Positions 36,281-45,796 of a stretch of 64,000 nt of DNA are shown here, one piece after another. The DNA comes from Spirochaetales bacterium. GTDB lineage: Bacteria; Spirochaetota; Spirochaetia; SZUA-6. Where the stretch lies: assembly GCA_027021365.1 (NCBI GenBank), contig JALUUM010000005.1, positions 1 to 64,000 of the forward strand, given 5' to 3'. The stretch's first letter is position 1. Every line of letters begins with the position of its first letter. The notes beneath the pieces were generated by a model. It made no database searches and had not been told where the DNA came from. It saw nothing but the letters and a program-made list of their open reading frames with translations. The translations under genes were made by a program, and so were the position numbers.

Positions 36281-36805
36281 CTACAATTCATGATTTACTA
36301 CGAAAGATTCCTCCGAGTATTGCTTCTCTTTTCCCCGCTCCGAGTATATCTTTCCCTTCCTGTGTGGGAATATCTCTCCGAGAACCTCGTTCATCGACTC
36401 GGCCAATGTCCTGAATATATAGCTAAGCCTTCCGGTAGAACTTTTAACCTTGATTACTCCAATCTTCAGCTCCCTGTAGATTCTGAAAAGTTCATTCCTT
36501 ATCGATTCGGGTAATTCATTCACGAGGTCGTTGAATTTCGAAGACGGAGGAAGACCAAGATTCCTTTTAAGGGCGGTAAAGTACTCGTCTCTCTTTATGT
36601 CTATTTTTTCTATTCTGCTGCTCACTTCTTTCAAGGATTCCACATTCCTGTCCAGTTGATGCCACTTCTTGTTTTCAATGGCCTCTTTCAGCTCCTCTTC
36701 CAGAGAGAAGAATTTTTGCATCATCTCTATCTCGAATAACATCTCATCCTTGAATTTCTTTAAAAGAAGCAGCCTTTCCAGTTCTGCTTTGGTCTCTCTC
36801 TTCAT
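36281..36805 (-). CDS. flgN: FlgN-like chaperone for FlgK/FlgL
   Basis: A 174-residue all-helical charged protein; size, helical pattern and position directly before flgK and flgL fit the FlgN export chaperone. The segment YFTALKRNLGLPPSSKF resembles the FlgN middle region. It leads the flgN-flgK-flgL-fliW-csrA operon. Confidence 0.75.
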   Translation of the reverse strand: MKRETKAELERLLLLKKFKDEMLFEIEMMQKFFSLEEELKEAIENKKWHQLDRNVESLKEVSSRIEKIDIKRDEYFTALKRNLGLPPSSKFNDLVNELPESIRNELFRIYRELKIGVIKVKSSTGRLSYIFRTLAESMNEVLGEIFPHRKGKIYSERGKEKQYSEESFVVNHEL

Positions 36806-36823
36806 AGTACACCTCTATTCCAA

Positions 36824-36851
36824 TTTTCGGATTGAGGTGCAGGGGTAATTA
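36824..36851 (-). promoter_or_regulatory. Candidate sigma-28 promoter of flgN operon
   Basis: On the minus strand TAAT, 16 bases, TCCGAAAA, the same geometry as the flaB1 candidate (TAAT, 16 bases, GTCGATAC). The flgN start is 18 bases downstream. Motif-only. Confidence 0.3.
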
Positions 36852-36914
36852 ATGCAATAAATTTTATTTTTAACTTTTATAGAGAATGTAGGGTAAACTT
36901 GAGGATACTTGTTG

Positions 36915-37802
36915 TTACTGTATATCCATCAACTTTTTAATTTTACCAAGAATATCTTCCATAATTGATTTTATGTCGGGGCAAGAATCAACAGGTGTTT
37001 TATTCCGTGTAATTGCATCCATGACACAGGTGGACAGAGGAATCTTTCCAAGCAGTGGTATATCTTTCTCCTTGGCAAATCTTTCTATATCCCTGCTGTT
37101 TTTTTCGTTCATATCGTACTTATTGATAACTATTGCCGAGGAAACCTGAAAATGGCCTGTCACCCCCAGTACCCTTTCAAGATCATGTATCCCCGAGAAT
37201 GTAGGTTCCGTTACAATTACGGCAAGATTGGCACCTGAAATGGCAGAGGTAACAGGACAACCGATTCCGGGTGGTCCGTCAATAAGTATAAGTGATATTC
37301 CATTTTCCTCTGCAAGAAGGTGCGATTGATGCTTTACCATCGTTACGAGATTCCCCGAGTTCTCAGCACCGGGCTTTAACCTGGCATGAACCATGCTCCC
37401 GCTATCGGTATTTGAAATAAACCATTTCCCCACCACCTGTTGTTCCATTGAAATTGCTTTTGCAGGGCACGCGAGCATGCAGTAGGTACATCCGTCACAA
37501 CTGTATGGGTTAATTTGATACTTTCCATCCTCTAAAGCTACGGCATCAAACCTGCAAACCTTCTGACATATACCGCAATCGACACATTTATCGTAATTGA
37601 TAACTGCAATTGACTTTCCTCTAAAATCTTCCTCCCGCTCTGTTTCCGGTTCAAAGAGAAGAAACATATCCGCAGCATCCACGTCCGAATCACAGATTAC
37701 CTTCTCATTTTTACCAAGGAGTCTCACAAGACTACCGGAAAGGGTCGTCTTACCTGTTCCGCCCTTTCCGCTTATTATCACAAGTTCTTTTGCCCGCTTC
37801 AT
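36915..37802 (-). CDS. MinD-type P-loop ATPase with inserted ferredoxin domain (1)
   Basis: A 295-residue cytosolic protein. Walker A is the deviant GKGGTGKTT (about 12-20); between it and the switch region is a two-cluster ferredoxin insert, CVDCGICQKVC and CDGCTYCMLAC, for two 4Fe-4S centres; then DGPPGIGCP. This is the COG1149 group, often in pairs next to NifX-like genes and thought to help build or insert metal clusters. It overlaps its paralogue upstream by four bases. Confidence 0.85.
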   Translation of the reverse strand: MKRAKELVIISGKGGTGKTTLSGSLVRLLGKNEKVICDSDVDAADMFLLFEPETEREEDFRGKSIAVINYDKCVDCGICQKVCRFDAVALEDGKYQINPYSCDGCTYCMLACPAKAISMEQQVVGKWFISNTDSGSMVHARLKPGAENSGNLVTMVKHQSHLLAEENGISLILIDGPPGIGCPVTSAISGANLAVIVTEPTFSGIHDLERVLGVTGHFQVSSAIVINKYDMNEKNSRDIERFAKEKDIPLLGKIPLSTCVMDAITRNKTPVDSCPDIKSIMEDILGKIKKLMDIQ

Positions 37803-38635
37803 GAAATAGTTACCCTTATTCTTTCAATTAGGTCTTTAAAATTGCTTCTGTATTCAGGTTCAATATCAACCAGCGGAATACCCTTCGAATATCCCTCTGC
37901 AACCTTTCTGGAAAATGGTATCTCTAAGAGTATTTCAACATCCTTAGACCTGGCGAATTCCCTTGCAAGGGATACCTTTTCATTGTGCTTGTTAACAATA
38001 ATGCCATGCGGTTTCTCAAGTTCCCTTACAATGTCCAAAGCCAGGGATAGGTCATTGATACCAAAGGGCGTTGGTTCGGTTACCAGAATAACATAATCAC
38101 TGTCTTTCAATGTTTCAACAACAGGGCAAGAGGTACCTGGCGGAGAATCCAGAATAACCACGTCGTTATCGGGAATATATCTCTTTATTCCGCTAATCAG
38201 GGGAACGGCAGATGGTATTCCTATATCCAAAGTTCCTTCAACAAAATTGCCATTGTTACCCACTCTTATGGTACCTATCTCTTTTGGTACCTCAACAATT
38301 GCACCGGGCTCAGGACATACATATTTACATACACCGCAACTGTGACAGAGTTCTTCAAAGAAGAGTACCTTTTTTGCCTGGGGTATCACGGATATTGCAC
38401 TATAGACACATGCCTCTGCACATGCATTGCAGAATGTACATATGTTCTCATTGAAAGACGGAACGGGAAGACTAAAGCGTTCTTCCCTCTCTATCTCAGG
38501 GGAAATAAAAATTGCTCCGTTAGGCTCCTCTACATCCATATCAATATAGGCAGCATCATTCACCGACAGAAAGAGAGATGTGGATACTATTGTCTTTCCT
38601 GTTCCACCCTTCCCAGAGGCAACTGCTACTTTCAT
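37799..38635 (-). CDS. MinD-type P-loop ATPase with inserted ferredoxin domain (2)
   Basis: Paralogue of the gene at 36915. About 278 residues: MKVAVASGKGGTGKT at the N-terminus, ferredoxin insert with CTFCNACAEAC and CHSCGVCKYVC, and LDSPPGTSCP. The start ATG at 38635 is chosen because the P-loop follows at once, as in the family; the frame extends 13 codons upstream into the NifX-like gene. The pair probably acts as a heterodimer; that is inference. Confidence 0.85.
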   Translation of the reverse strand: MKVAVASGKGGTGKTIVSTSLFLSVNDAAYIDMDVEEPNGAIFISPEIEREERFSLPVPSFNENICTFCNACAEACVYSAISVIPQAKKVLFFEELCHSCGVCKYVCPEPGAIVEVPKEIGTIRVGNNGNFVEGTLDIGIPSAVPLISGIKRYIPDNDVVILDSPPGTSCPVVETLKDSDYVILVTEPTPFGINDLSLALDIVRELEKPHGIIVNKHNEKVSLAREFARSKDVEILLEIPFSRKVAEGYSKGIPLVDIEPEYRSNFKDLIERIRVTIS

Positions 38636-38642
38636 ATACTTT

Positions 38643-38960
38643 TTATTTTCTCTTATTAAAGGCTTCCAGGGCATCCCTGATAGTACCCTGAAATGTGAAA
38701 AGCTCTATCCCACCCTCCTCCAGGGCACTTGTAGCATTGGGGCCAGTCTGAGGTCCAATGGCTGCCTTGTAACCATTCTGTATTATATGGTTTGCCACCT
38801 TTACCCCAACACCACCGGTGCCATCCTTATAGGGATTATCAATTGCCTCTAAAATTTCGCCTGTTTCCGATTCAATTCCCATAATAACGGGACATCTGGC
38901 AAAACGATCTGCAACCATTGAATCCAGGTCTTTACCTGCTGCTGCTACAAACACTTTCAT
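38643..38960 (-). CDS. NifX/NifB-C-terminal-like cofactor protein
   Basis: A 105-residue protein of the dinitrogenase iron-molybdenum cofactor family (also called MTH1175-like): MKVFVAAAGKDLDSMVADRFARCP at the start and YKAAIGPQTGPNATSALEEGGI later. These bind iron-sulfur or metal cofactor precursors. It leads the two ATPase genes on the same strand, a known neighbourhood. No nitrogenase genes are in view, so the target enzyme is unknown. Confidence 0.88.
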   Translation of the reverse strand: MKVFVAAAGKDLDSMVADRFARCPVIMGIESETGEILEAIDNPYKDGTGGVGVKVANHIIQNGYKAAIGPQTGPNATSALEEGGIELFTFQGTIRDALEAFNKRK

Positions 38961-39007
38961 TCTTCGCTCCTTTATAAAAATTTATGGTAACGCCTTAAAA
39001 TAAATTT

Positions 39008-39036
39008 ACAGTCTCCCATTATTTTAGGGAGACTGT
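39008..39036 (-). terminator. Hairpin between flavoprotein and NifX-like genes
   Basis: A perfect 10-bp stem, ACAGTCTCCC and GGGAGACTGT, with a 9-base loop. It follows the flavoprotein gene stop by about 50 bases on the minus strand but has no clean T-run. Confidence 0.4.
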
Positions 39037-39084
39037 ATTCTTGGGTGCGCTATTTTTTTCCATAATTTACCGAAACTTTTACAA

Positions 39085-40440
39085 TCAGGCAAGATACTGT
39101 ATCTTTGCCATTGCATTCTGAGCCGCAATAACAAGCGGATAAACAGTGGGCGCCGAAGTTAATTTCGGATGTGTTCCTGCCTGTAAGGTAAATATTTCAC
39201 AGCCTGGTATTCCCTGTTCTATTGCAAGCCCCACTAAATTGATAAGTTCGCCAATACTGTTCCCGCCTGAAATCTGACCGCCTATCAGTACCCCTGAACG
39301 TTTCGAGAATATCAATTTCACCTTTATTGGTTTTGCATCCGGCATTGCCCCCGGGTGCCTGTCCACACCCTCTGCAACACCCGTTACAACTTCAAATCCT
39401 TCCTCTTTTGCCCGCTTTTCAGTCAGGCCAGCTGCTGCAAGTGCCAGGTCCCCTACCTTCGTTGAAAATATGGCAATGGTTCCCTTGTTCTGCCTTACTA
39501 CCTGAATCTTGAATAGGTTTACACCCGCAATTCTTGCCTCGGCAGTTGCCGTAGAGGCAAGCATTACGGGGACTCTCTTCCTGGTAAAGAAATCCCTCTT
39601 TTCCGCACAGTCACCAACGGCAAAAATGTCATGATTGGATGTTCTTAAATACTCATCGACCCATATTCCGCCTGCCTTGCTTATATTAAGCCCTGCCTTC
39701 TCCGCAAGCTCTGTATTCGGCTTTGCACCTATGGAAACAATCACCACATCGGCAGGTATCTCTTTTCCATTTGCAAGTACAACCTTCTCTACCTTACCGC
39801 TTCCGGTAAATCTTGTAACCCTTGCATTTGTTACAACATTGACCCCTTGCTTTTTGAGTTCCTCCTCTGCCTGGATAGCAAATTCATCATCAAATGCAAC
39901 ATTTAACAGATGGGGAAGCATCTCAATAATGGTAATATTCTTTCCACCCATCTTTGAGATATCATCGGCGAATTCAATCCCAATGAAACCTCCCCCAATT
40001 ATCACTATGTTTTTAGATGCTACAACCTTCTCCCTAAGCTCTTTAAGATAATCCATATTCTTTTTAATAAGGTAGATGCCGGGCATATCTATACCCTCAA
40101 TCGGAACCTTTACCGGAGAAGAACCTGTTGCAAGGACCAACTTGTCAAATTTATAGATACTTCCAGAGCTTGTTTTCACAGTCTTGGCCGATGAATCCAC
40201 ATCCACCACCCTGGCTACAACAAGATCTATGCCATTAGCCTGAAGAGGTTTATCCCCCATGATATCCTTTTCAACCGAGTCGAGCGTGTTGAAAATGTAG
40301 GGAATACCACAGGGTATAAGACTCGTTTTCATTTCCCTAATAAGCAGTACACTCTTATTACCATCACACTTTTTTGCAGTTACTGCGGTGATAACGCCTG
40401 CAGGTCCGCCACCGATTACCACAACATCGTACTCTTTCAT
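39085..40440 (-). CDS. FAD-dependent NADH oxidase / CoA-disulfide reductase-type protein
   Basis: A 451-residue pyridine-nucleotide disulfide oxidoreductase. FAD-binding GGGPAG near residue 11, NAD-binding IIGGGFIGIE near 150, and VGDCAE near 280. The single redox Cys in IPCGIPYIF marks the group of NADH oxidases and CoA-disulfide/polysulfide reductases. Substrate cannot be fixed by sequence. TAGGAGGA precedes the ATG. It heads the minus-strand cluster with the NifX-like and ATPase genes. Confidence 0.85.
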   Translation of the reverse strand: MKEYDVVVIGGGPAGVITAVTAKKCDGNKSVLLIREMKTSLIPCGIPYIFNTLDSVEKDIMGDKPLQANGIDLVVARVVDVDSSAKTVKTSSGSIYKFDKLVLATGSSPVKVPIEGIDMPGIYLIKKNMDYLKELREKVVASKNIVIIGGGFIGIEFADDISKMGGKNITIIEMLPHLLNVAFDDEFAIQAEEELKKQGVNVVTNARVTRFTGSGKVEKVVLANGKEIPADVVIVSIGAKPNTELAEKAGLNISKAGGIWVDEYLRTSNHDIFAVGDCAEKRDFFTRKRVPVMLASTATAEARIAGVNLFKIQVVRQNKGTIAIFSTKVGDLALAAAGLTEKRAKEEGFEVVTGVAEGVDRHPGAMPDAKPIKVKLIFSKRSGVLIGGQISGGNSIGELINLVGLAIEQGIPGCEIFTLQAGTHPKLTSAPTVYPLVIAAQNAMAKIQYLA

Positions 40441-40601
40441 TTAAATTATCCTCCTAGAAATCTTGAATACAAACTCTATTGCTAAAATAATCACTATTTA
40501 TTTATAGAGTCAAGATAATGATGTGATTCTAATTACTATTTAAAGATTGAGTGAATTAACCGGTTTCAGTATAGTTAATTAGGCATAAGATACTTCAGTA
40601 A

Positions 40602-40892
40602 AGAAAGCGCATTCACCTGCAGACCGGGTTTCACTTAAAAATTGGCGCAACATCAGAAAAATTATGGCAACATATAGACAGACCCTACGGAAGCCTGAAG
40701 TTACAAGTTATCCTGCAGGAAAAGGATACCTTAAGTATAACCTCGGTTCATCCAATGAATGAAGAAGCAATCTCAGAGTACCTTGAAAAAACCGGAGAAA
40801 ACTGGGAGATTATTGAAAAACTGGTTCAAGAAGAGAAACTAACGAAATCCATGTACAATGGAATGGTCTTTTATCTGAGAAAAATGAAATAA
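40602..40892 (+). pseudogene. Reading frame lacking a normal start (gene remnant?)
   Basis: An open frame of 96 codons begins just after TAA at 40599-40601 and has no ATG, GTG or TTG until codon 48. The encoded sequence looks like real protein (for example IDRPYGSLKLQVILQEKD, then YNGMVFYLRKMK), resembling a small two-part domain ending in a winged-helix-like segment. Either the start is a rare codon such as ATT/CTG, or the 5' part has been lost. The rest of 40441-40909 holds no clear gene. Confidence 0.45.
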
Positions 40893-40909
40893 TATGTGAT
40901 AAAAATATT

Positions 40910-42259
40910 TTACCGTCTTTCAATATACGATATATCTTTCTTTAATAGAGTACTTCCCGGGTAAAGCTTTGACTTTTCATAGATAAACCTTTTGGCTTGA
41001 TCAAGCTTCTTGTTCTTTACATAGGTTATAAAAGCATTATGTACGTAGGCCTCGTAACCGGCAAGAAGCCGGTTGTCCCTTCCAATGTGTTCTATTGCAC
41101 TCTCCAAGACTTCAGAAGCCATTTCATAACCCTCGGCCGTCCGGTTCGCCGCCAGAGACCCCGCCCAGCTCATGTACAGATATACCGATAGATTCTTTCT
41201 TTCGTTTTTAGCAAGGTAATGCTTTGCTCTCTTACTCCCAAGAATCCTTCCTGCCTCTTTGTATTTTCCCAAGTTTACCGACTGAACTATCATATTGTGA
41301 AGGAGCTTTCCATAAACCACAGAAACTCTGGATTTCATACCAACGGCACCATACTTCGCCATAGCGGCATCGAGAAAATCGAGCCCTTCACTATTCTGGT
41401 TTCTCATACCGAAAAGTGAGGCTAAGTTGTTCACCGTGGTTGCCAATCTGTCGAAAGATTCTTCATCATGCAGGTAGGCATAGGCGTCGGCTGCAACCTT
41501 CAGAGCTTTATCAAATTGCCGTTTCTCCGAGAGAAAGGCATTTCTGTTGTACAGGATTAAGGCAAGCATAGCCTTCTCTCCTATATTCTCCCTCTTCCTG
41601 TAGTTCCCCGGAGGAACATATGCATACCCCGTGATTTTTCCGAACTGATCCTTGAATTCCTTCTTCTTACCCGGATCGAAACCGAATCTGCTCGTCGTCT
41701 CAACATCGAAGGTTTTTCCATCGATTTTCACCAAACAAAAGGCGTGATCTCGGGTCCTCACACCTGCCACATCGAAACCGAGATACTTGGCAAATATCAT
41801 GTATATGATGGCAGAAGAAACACAGTTGTATATTCCCTTTTCAAGGGCAATATCCACTCTCGTCTGCCTTTCAGAATAGTTCCTGAAATGCCTTTCATGT
41901 AGGTACTCAAGTAAATATTCCGCTACCCTCCGTTTTTTTTCGATGGTGTCACTATCGATGGCGGAACCGGTTTTGAAAGCATCCATGGAATCCAACCTAT
42001 GGAGCTCATTCCATATTCTTGACTTCTCTATATAGATACTATTATATTCAATACCTGAAAAGAGAAGAGCCGTATCGATAAAATCCTCCAGGGGGAGAGG
42101 TTCCGGTATTGAAGACAATCCGAATACATACTCGTGCGGCTCGAGCGAGGGAAAGGCCCTCCTGTTCTCTGCAAATAGCTGGGGCTGGAGTCCGGAGAAC
42201 AAAAAGGTTATGATCCCCAGAAAGAATAAGATAGAAAATCGGCTGATACGCAGTTTCAT
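40910..42259 (-). CDS. Secreted transglutaminase-like protein with helical repeats
   Basis: About 449 residues. An N-terminal signal peptide (MKLRISRFSILFFLGIITFL) suggests export to the periplasm or a membrane anchor. A transglutaminase-like core has the triad candidates Cys in NCVSSAIIYM, His in RTRDHAFC and Asp in TFDVET (about residues 145-190). The C-terminal half is TPR-like helices. Substrate unknown; such domains often act as peptidases or scaffolds. I place the start at the methionine of the signal peptide; the open frame runs 17 codons further, almost into the divergent trxB. Confidence 0.75.
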   Translation of the reverse strand: MKLRISRFSILFFLGIITFLFSGLQPQLFAENRRAFPSLEPHEYVFGLSSIPEPLPLEDFIDTALLFSGIEYNSIYIEKSRIWNELHRLDSMDAFKTGSAIDSDTIEKKRRVAEYLLEYLHERHFRNYSERQTRVDIALEKGIYNCVSSAIIYMIFAKYLGFDVAGVRTRDHAFCLVKIDGKTFDVETTSRFGFDPGKKKEFKDQFGKITGYAYVPPGNYRKRENIGEKAMLALILYNRNAFLSEKRQFDKALKVAADAYAYLHDEESFDRLATTVNNLASLFGMRNQNSEGLDFLDAAMAKYGAVGMKSRVSVVYGKLLHNMIVQSVNLGKYKEAGRILGSKRAKHYLAKNERKNLSVYLYMSWAGSLAANRTAEGYEMASEVLESAIEHIGRDNRLLAGYEAYVHNAFITYVKNKKLDQAKRFIYEKSKLYPGSTLLKKDISYIERR

Positions 42260-42321
42260 AGAAGGGATTGTAAGCGTATTGTGGCATTGATTCAACATCC
42301 AAGACATCAAGGAGAAGGAAA

Positions 42322-43257
42322 ATGGAAGCGGAAAAGGATCTTATCGTAATCGGCGGAGGACCTGCAGGTCTCACTGCTGCCCAGTATGGTGCAAGAGGTA
42401 ATCTTTCTGTGCTGGTTCTCGAAGAAATGGCTACTGGAGGACAGGCTCTGTTAATAGATGACCTCGAAAATTACCCGGGATTCCCCGAGCCTATAAAGGG
42501 TTTCGACTTCTGTCAGCGCCTTGAACAACAGGCGCTCAACTTTGGCGTTGAAATAACCAATGCTTCTGTCAGTGGTGTGGAAAAGAGGGGTGATATCTTT
42601 GTCGTGAAGACTGACAGGGGAGAGATGACAGCCCTTGCCGTGATAATCGCCACAGGAGCAAAACACAGGGTGCTCGGAGTACCGGGAGAGAAAGAATTTA
42701 CAGGAAGGGGTGTATCGTACTGTGCCACATGTGACGGCCCCTTTTTCAAGGACAAGAAAATGCTTGTCGTTGGTGGCGGTGATGCCGCCTGTGATGAAGC
42801 CTCTTACCTTTCCAACCTTACCGACAAGGTTATTCTTATTCACAGGAGAGACAGGTTCAGGGCACAGAAGGCACTTGCAGAGCGAGTTCTAAGCAACAAG
42901 AACATAGAGGTGAGGTTCAATACAGAGCTCCTCGAAATCATGGGCAACCAGAAGGTGGAAAAGGTTAGGCTGATCCAAAACAAGGAGAAGAGGGAATACG
43001 AAGAGGACATGGATGCCGTTTTTATCTTTGTCGGTACGATACCCCAGACTTCGATGCTCGAAGGTGTTGAAAAGGACGAGGCAGGTTACATAGTAACAAA
43101 CCAGAGGATGGAAACCAATATAAAGGGACTGTTCGCGGCAGGAGACGTAAGGGCAACGCCCTTCAGGCAGGTCATAGTTGCAGCAGGTGAAGGAGCGGTA
43201 GCCGCCCATGCCGCATCACAGTACATAGATGAACTTAAGGGCCAGGCTTACATTTAA
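42322..43257 (+). CDS. trxB: Thioredoxin reductase
   Basis: Uses NADPH and FAD to reduce thioredoxin. The 311-residue protein has GGGPAGL for FAD, the redox pair in CATCDGPFF, NAD(P)-binding GGGDAAC, and GLFAAGDVR at the C-terminus. AAGGAGAAGG lies before the ATG. It is followed by the lipoyl/octanoyl ligase gene after five bases. Confidence 0.95.
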   Translation: MEAEKDLIVIGGGPAGLTAAQYGARGNLSVLVLEEMATGGQALLIDDLENYPGFPEPIKGFDFCQRLEQQALNFGVEITNASVSGVEKRGDIFVVKTDRGEMTALAVIIATGAKHRVLGVPGEKEFTGRGVSYCATCDGPFFKDKKMLVVGGGDAACDEASYLSNLTDKVILIHRRDRFRAQKALAERVLSNKNIEVRFNTELLEIMGNQKVEKVRLIQNKEKREYEEDMDAVFIFVGTIPQTSMLEGVEKDEAGYIVTNQRMETNIKGLFAAGDVRATPFRQVIVAAGEGAVAAHAASQYIDELKGQAYI

Positions 43258-43262
43258 GATCC

Positions 43263-44093
43263 ATGGGTGAATATTTCGAGGAACTCCAGTATAGGGGCAG
43301 TTTCAGACTTATCATTCATGACAAGATGAATGGCCGGTACAACATGGCCGTAGATGAAAGCCTCCTCGAAGGAATGAAAGGGGGAGAACAACAGCCAGTC
43401 ATTAGGCTGTACGGTTTTTCTCCCCCTACTCTTTCACTGGGCAGATTCCAGAAAACAGGAGGACTTCTCGATTATGTTAAAATCGAAGAAGACGGTATTA
43501 CACTTGTAAGAAGACCAACCGGCGGTCAGGCAGTTCTACACGACGACGAGCTCACCTACTCCGTTATCATGGCACGTACACATATCGAGCCCTTCAGAAA
43601 GAGGGTCATCTACAACTTCATAGCAAAATTGCTCCTCCAAGGTTTGAAACTGCTCGGTGTGCCGGCAAGAATCAACAGAGTACTGAAAGGTGATCTGCAT
43701 CAACCCAACTGCTTCGCAACCAGCGGAGAATACGAGCTTGTATCCGATGAACAATCGGGGAGCAGGAAATTGATAGGCAGTGCCCAGGTTACCACTCGCG
43801 AAGGTGTGCTCCAGCATGGCGCCATACCAATAGGAGATTCCTACAGAAATATTCGAAGATACCTGATGCCCAAAGGGATAGATTCCCCGGAGGATGAAAG
43901 AATCAATGAAAAGGCAACCTGCATTGAAGAAATCACCGGTAAAATAGTATCATTCGAGAGATGCAGAAAGATTTTTGCAGAGGCAATAATAAGCTCGTTA
44001 CCGGTAGAGATCTCGAATCTCACCGAGGAAGAGAAAAGAAGGGCAGATGCCCTCTTGGCAGAAAAGTATTCAACAGACAAATGGAACCTCTGA
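43263..44093 (+). CDS. Lipoate/octanoate-protein ligase family (LipM- or LplA-like)
   Basis: A 276-residue enzyme of the biotin/lipoate A/B ligase fold that charges lipoyl domains of 2-oxoacid dehydrogenases or GcvH. Blocks: VRRPTGGQAVLHDDELTYS and GSRKLIGSAQVTTREGVLQHG. The Cys in NCFATSGEYEL lines up with the catalytic Cys of octanoyltransferase LipM, and the Lys in RKLIGSAQ is shared by both groups, so LipM-like is favoured but not certain. It overlaps nagZ by 13 bases. Confidence 0.82.
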   Translation: MGEYFEELQYRGSFRLIIHDKMNGRYNMAVDESLLEGMKGGEQQPVIRLYGFSPPTLSLGRFQKTGGLLDYVKIEEDGITLVRRPTGGQAVLHDDELTYSVIMARTHIEPFRKRVIYNFIAKLLLQGLKLLGVPARINRVLKGDLHQPNCFATSGEYELVSDEQSGSRKLIGSAQVTTREGVLQHGAIPIGDSYRNIRRYLMPKGIDSPEDERINEKATCIEEITGKIVSFERCRKIFAEAIISSLPVEISNLTEEEKRRADALLAEKYSTDKWNL

Positions 44094-45787
44094 AACGCAC
44101 TCTATTCCTTATACCGATACTCATTGTTTGTCTCATCTTTTCCCCCGTGGCACTAAGAGCAGATAATCCGGTAAAGTCGACAGTACATCCCAGTTTCTGG
44201 GACAAGAAAGAACCTGAAGAGCTGGCAGATGAGCTCGTCCGTGCCATGTCACCGGAGGAACTACTCGGGCAGGTTTTCTTTCTCGGATACATAGGGAAAG
44301 AACCCAGCAAGACAATAATGAAGTGGATTGGAGAGAGAAACCTTGGAGGAGTAAAGATTTTTACCAGAAATGTCGGAAGCCTCTCCAGCCTGGCAGAGAG
44401 TATTTCCAGGATGCAGAAGCTAGCCCTGCACAGTAAATACGGGATTCCCCTCTTCATGGCCACTGACCAGGAGGGCGGATGGGTAAGACACATAAAACTT
44501 CAAACATCAGTAACTCCGGGCAACCTTGCACTGGGTGCCGAGGGAAAAGCCGTGGATTCCTTTCTAACAGGTTATCATATAGGAACCGAGATTAGAAAAC
44601 TTGGCATAAACATGAACTTTGCACCTACAGCAGACGTCTATTCTAATCCCAAAGCCAGTGTAATCGGGCCTCGTGCCTTCTCCTCCGATCCCATGGAAAC
44701 CGCCCTGCTTGCCGCGGCATATTTCAAGGGCATGAAAAGGGCAGGTATTATCTGTACTGCAAAACACTATCCCGGCCACGGGGATGCGGACAAGGATTCC
44801 CATGGTTTTCTTCCCGTTATCCGCGTTTCCTTCGATACCCTGTGGAAGAGAGACCTGCTCCCATATAGAATTCTCATAAAGGAGGGGCTCCCGGCAATAA
44901 TGTCGGGTCACCTTGCCTTTCCCGAGATAACAGGCAACAACATCCCTTCCTCCCTCTCTCCGTTCTTCCAGCGGGAAGTACTGAGGGAAAGGCTCAATTT
45001 CGAAGGAATCATAATTACAGACGACATGGAAATGGGAGGAATCCTGAGAAGTGGTGAATCTACTCCAACGGCCTGCAGAAAGGCAATCCTTGCCGGCAAC
45101 GATATGGTACTCATATCCCATTCACCACCTGTCCAGGAAAAGACTTGGGAGTATCTCAAGAGGACTTCATTGAATGATGAGGCTTTCATGACCGCATTGA
45201 GGGATGCCGTGAAAAAAATCCTGCTGATAAAACTGAAATACCTGAAAGGAAATATCATACCTGAGAGCAGGAACATAGAGGAAAAAATCACCGATCCCAG
45301 AGCTCGCGAATTCTTTTTCAATGCGGCATGCAGGAGTGTCACCGTCATACGGAATAAGCGACTGCCCATTGAAAAAAACAAACTCGGCAAAGTTCTTCTG
45401 GTGGGCCAGTTCGAAGAGTTTCTGGAAGCGGGCCTGGAGAGGTTACCGGGAGCAGAGACGTTCTTTTTCCATTTCAGCCCTTTTTACCATGCACGGAAAG
45501 AAACGATAAGAAAGATCAATTCCATTGCCGGGAAGTATGATACAATAATCTTCGGGCTTGCAAATTTTAACAGTCTTGACGTACTGAAAAGCCTTACCAG
45601 GTACAAAAAGAGGATAATCGTACTCTCTGCCCTTACACCGGTTTATCTCGATGAGGTGCCATGGGTTGATACCGCTGTAGCTGTATACGGAATGGGCAAG
45701 GACTCTTTCAGGGCAGGTTTCGCCGTATTGATGGGTGATTTTGAAGCCAGGGGAAAATTACCGATAAATTTCCGAGAGCTCCCTTGA
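44081..45787 (+). CDS. nagZ: Secreted GH3 beta-N-acetylhexosaminidase (NagZ-type)
   Basis: Removes N-acetylglucosamine from cell-wall fragments; 568 residues with an N-terminal signal (RTLFLIPILIVCLIFSPVALRA), so it acts in the periplasm or is anchored, unlike cytosolic E. coli NagZ. GH3 motifs: ATDQEGGWVR, KHYPGHGDADKDSHG with the catalytic Asp-His pair, and nucleophile Asp in ITDDMEMGG. A C-terminal GH3 extension follows. The ATG at 44081 is chosen for the signal peptide. Confidence 0.9.
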   Translation: MEPLKRTLFLIPILIVCLIFSPVALRADNPVKSTVHPSFWDKKEPEELADELVRAMSPEELLGQVFFLGYIGKEPSKTIMKWIGERNLGGVKIFTRNVGSLSSLAESISRMQKLALHSKYGIPLFMATDQEGGWVRHIKLQTSVTPGNLALGAEGKAVDSFLTGYHIGTEIRKLGINMNFAPTADVYSNPKASVIGPRAFSSDPMETALLAAAYFKGMKRAGIICTAKHYPGHGDADKDSHGFLPVIRVSFDTLWKRDLLPYRILIKEGLPAIMSGHLAFPEITGNNIPSSLSPFFQREVLRERLNFEGIIITDDMEMGGILRSGESTPTACRKAILAGNDMVLISHSPPVQEKTWEYLKRTSLNDEAFMTALRDAVKKILLIKLKYLKGNIIPESRNIEEKITDPRAREFFFNAACRSVTVIRNKRLPIEKNKLGKVLLVGQFEEFLEAGLERLPGAETFFFHFSPFYHARKETIRKINSIAGKYDTIIFGLANFNSLDVLKSLTRYKKRIIVLSALTPVYLDEVPWVDTAVAVYGMGKDSFRAGFAVLMGDFEARGKLPINFRELP

Positions 45788-45796
45788 GGGTTCTTA

